Origin: Emydura subglobosa
Lineage: Eukaryota > Chordata > Testudines > Chelidae
Direction of reading: 5' to 3'
DNA: 64,000 nt
Assembly (NCBI GenBank): GCA_007922225.1
Contig: ML679961.1
Span: forward strand, 68,614,890-68,678,889
Both the position numbers and the translations under genes were made by a program. Positions 62,277 through 64,000 of this stretch are shown here, one piece after another (positions within the stretch are counted from its first letter, which is position 1; each line of letters begins with the position of its first letter). Below the pieces are notes generated by a model. The model worked only from the letters and a program-made list of their open reading frames with translations. It searched no databases and was not told the DNA's origin.

Positions 62277-62562
62277 GGTATGTCTACATTGTGATAAAAG
62301 ACCTATGGCACATCTGCAGCTGGCCTGGGTCAGTTGGTGTGGGCTCAGGCTGTGGTGCTATAAAATTGCTGTGCAGATATTTAGGCTTAGGCTGGAGCTT
62401 GGTCTCTGAGACTCTGCGAGGGAGGAGGGTCCCAGAGCCCAGGCTTTAGCTCAACCCCGAAGGTCTACATTGCAGTTCTATAGCCCTGCATGCTGAGCTC
62501 CACGAGCCCAAGTCAACTGACACGGGCCAGCTGTGGGTCTTTTATTGCAGTGTATTCATACC
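62277..62562. mobile_element. Long-TIR nonautonomous DNA element
   Basis: The left ggtatgtctacattgtgataaaagacc..agctggcctgggtcagttg is repeated inverted at the right as ggtatgaatacactgcaataaaagacc..agctggcccgtgtcagttg, about 50-60 bp with few mismatches. It is 286 bp and noncoding, with a central tagctcaaccccgaagg block. No clear target duplication. Superfamily undecided. It lies in ARHGAP1 intron 3. Confidence 0.75.
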
Positions 62563-64000
62563 TTCAAAGTCTTCTTCACAGTGTACTGATTTGCCAGTGG
62601 TTCCTGATCCAGCTGCCAGGGACTAAAGTTCCAAGCACGGGGGCTGTCCCAGATCACCATACTGTTCTCCATAATGCTGTGGTTGGGGTGGAAGAGTGCA
62701 GGTTTAAGCTGTTTAATGCTTCAGTGACAGAAGCTTGGCTATTTGCTGTTGTGGATATTTGCTAAGACAGAGCAGGCAGGTGTTTCTAAACACCAGGAGT
62801 AGAAGAGTTAAATGACACTCTGAGTCACTTCAGACAAAGCCCACGGTACTTAACTGAGTGGTTAAATCAGAGCCATCAAGAACCACAGAGCTATGGGCCC
62901 AAACCCCGGGTATCCTCTGTCGTGTTTGTGCTGATATAATCTCCAATGTTTCTGTGGCACTTTTATCCCAAGGGACCCCAATGTTGTTTTACAAACTGCA
63001 TGAATTGACGTCACTGAAATCCAGCCAGCTCAGAGGCAGGGCACAAATCTACATAATAGGATACAAAGTGAAGAATTCCATATCTAACTGAAATGGCAGG
63101 TGGGATTTCAGGAGGCTCTCATGGTGGCAGGATGACTGACTGGAGTGTGTGCCTGGGCTGTGAAATGAATCTCCTGCCCCACTGTGGGTAGGTTTACACC
63201 ATTGGGGTAATTATCTATCTACCTTAATTTCTCGCATGCCTGTCCCTGTGATCTCAGAAGCCTTTCTCTGAAGCTTCTGCCATTGGCTGCTGTTGGAGTT
63301 AGGTTAGCAGACCAGCTGGGCTGACAGCCTGCTACATTTGTCCAGTTCCTGTGTTCTGTGATCATCTCAGGTCCAATGTGAAGGGCATTGACTTGCCTCA
63401 TTCTGGGCTGGTGATTTCCTCCCCATTGCATATAGTCCCCCGCTTGCCACTCTCCCACCCAGCAACCATGTGCCCTGGGCATGCTCAGTGCCTGTTATTC
63501 AGCTTTGAATTCCATCAGCTGATGTCATGGAACCTATGTTGAAAAGATTCAGATCTGATCACTGAAGACCCAGAAAGCCCAATGTGACACTGTTTGGACT
63601 CCCTGTGTCTATAGGAACCAGGAGGGAGAGCACGGCAGTTGTAGAACTAGTCGGTGAATGGAGGGCAGGCTAGTACTCAATGCAAAGGGAGGTGGCCTCA
63701 GTCCAGACAGAAACATCACTATACCCACTAGCAGTTGGCACTAATTAGCTTGTTGGCAATTTCAGTGGAGAAGCCCAGGACTGAATGTATCATGGAAACG
63801 GAATTCCATTTTGACCCCCTAAAAAGGGGCATGGTCTGTCTAGGGCTGGGCTGAAGCACATTGGCAGCAGCTGGTGGGGGAAAGCTCACCCTGCTGCTGC
63901 CCCGGCTGAACTTGTTCTGAGAGTGGAGGCTGTAGCCAGAGATGTCAATCTGGGATCCTTCACCAGCAACCAGTGGTGTATTTGTCTTGGGTGGGGAGGA
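62563..64000 (+). other. ARHGAP1 intron 3, right part to window edge
   Basis: I see no exon, RNA gene or firmly recognisable repeat. The window ends inside ARHGAP1. Confidence 0.45.

Overview
This is vertebrate nuclear DNA: the genes are split by GT-AG introns, the genome is rich in retroelements, and there are no bacterial-type operons. Four conserved genes lie in the order CKAP5 (+), F2/prothrombin (-), ZNF408 (-), ARHGAP1 (+). This is the gene neighbourhood known from human 11p11.2, read from the opposite strand. The repeat content (DIRS tyrosine-recombinase retrotransposon, PIF/Harbinger transposon with a MYB-like gene, CR1 LINE pieces, short TIR elements, tRNA-type SINEs) together with a tetrapod-like F2 points to a non-avian reptile. 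A turtle is most likely, but that is inference from the repeats and not proven.

Layout: 1-15.5 kb holds the last twelve coding exons of CKAP5 (C-terminal 630 residues and stop), with a box C/D snoRNA matching SNORD67 in one intron. 15.5-18.6 kb is the convergent CKAP5/F2 spacer. 18.6-31.3 kb is the complete prothrombin gene on the minus strand; all 14 coding exons join in phase to a 609-residue protein. 31.4-48.1 kb is an intergenic repeat graveyard. Its centre is a stack of insertions: a CR1 LINE split by a 10-kb Harbinger transposon (flanked by TAA duplications), which itself received a fold-back repeat and a nearly full-length DIRS element. 48.1-53.6 kb is ZNF408 (ten C2H2 fingers in one large 3' exon). 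53.0-54.3 kb is a CpG island that forms a divergent promoter shared with ARHGAP1. ARHGAP1 runs to the right edge with its first two coding exons present.

The four genes do not form a pathway: microtubule polymerase, coagulation zymogen, zinc-finger factor, Rho GTPase-activating protein. I found no evidence of a new multi-gene system. The most informative items beyond the genes are the snoRNA with a readable U6 target, the datable nested transposon stack, several distinct TIR families, a perfect 21-bp hairpin in a CKAP5 intron, and an AATAAA that overlaps the F2 stop codon.
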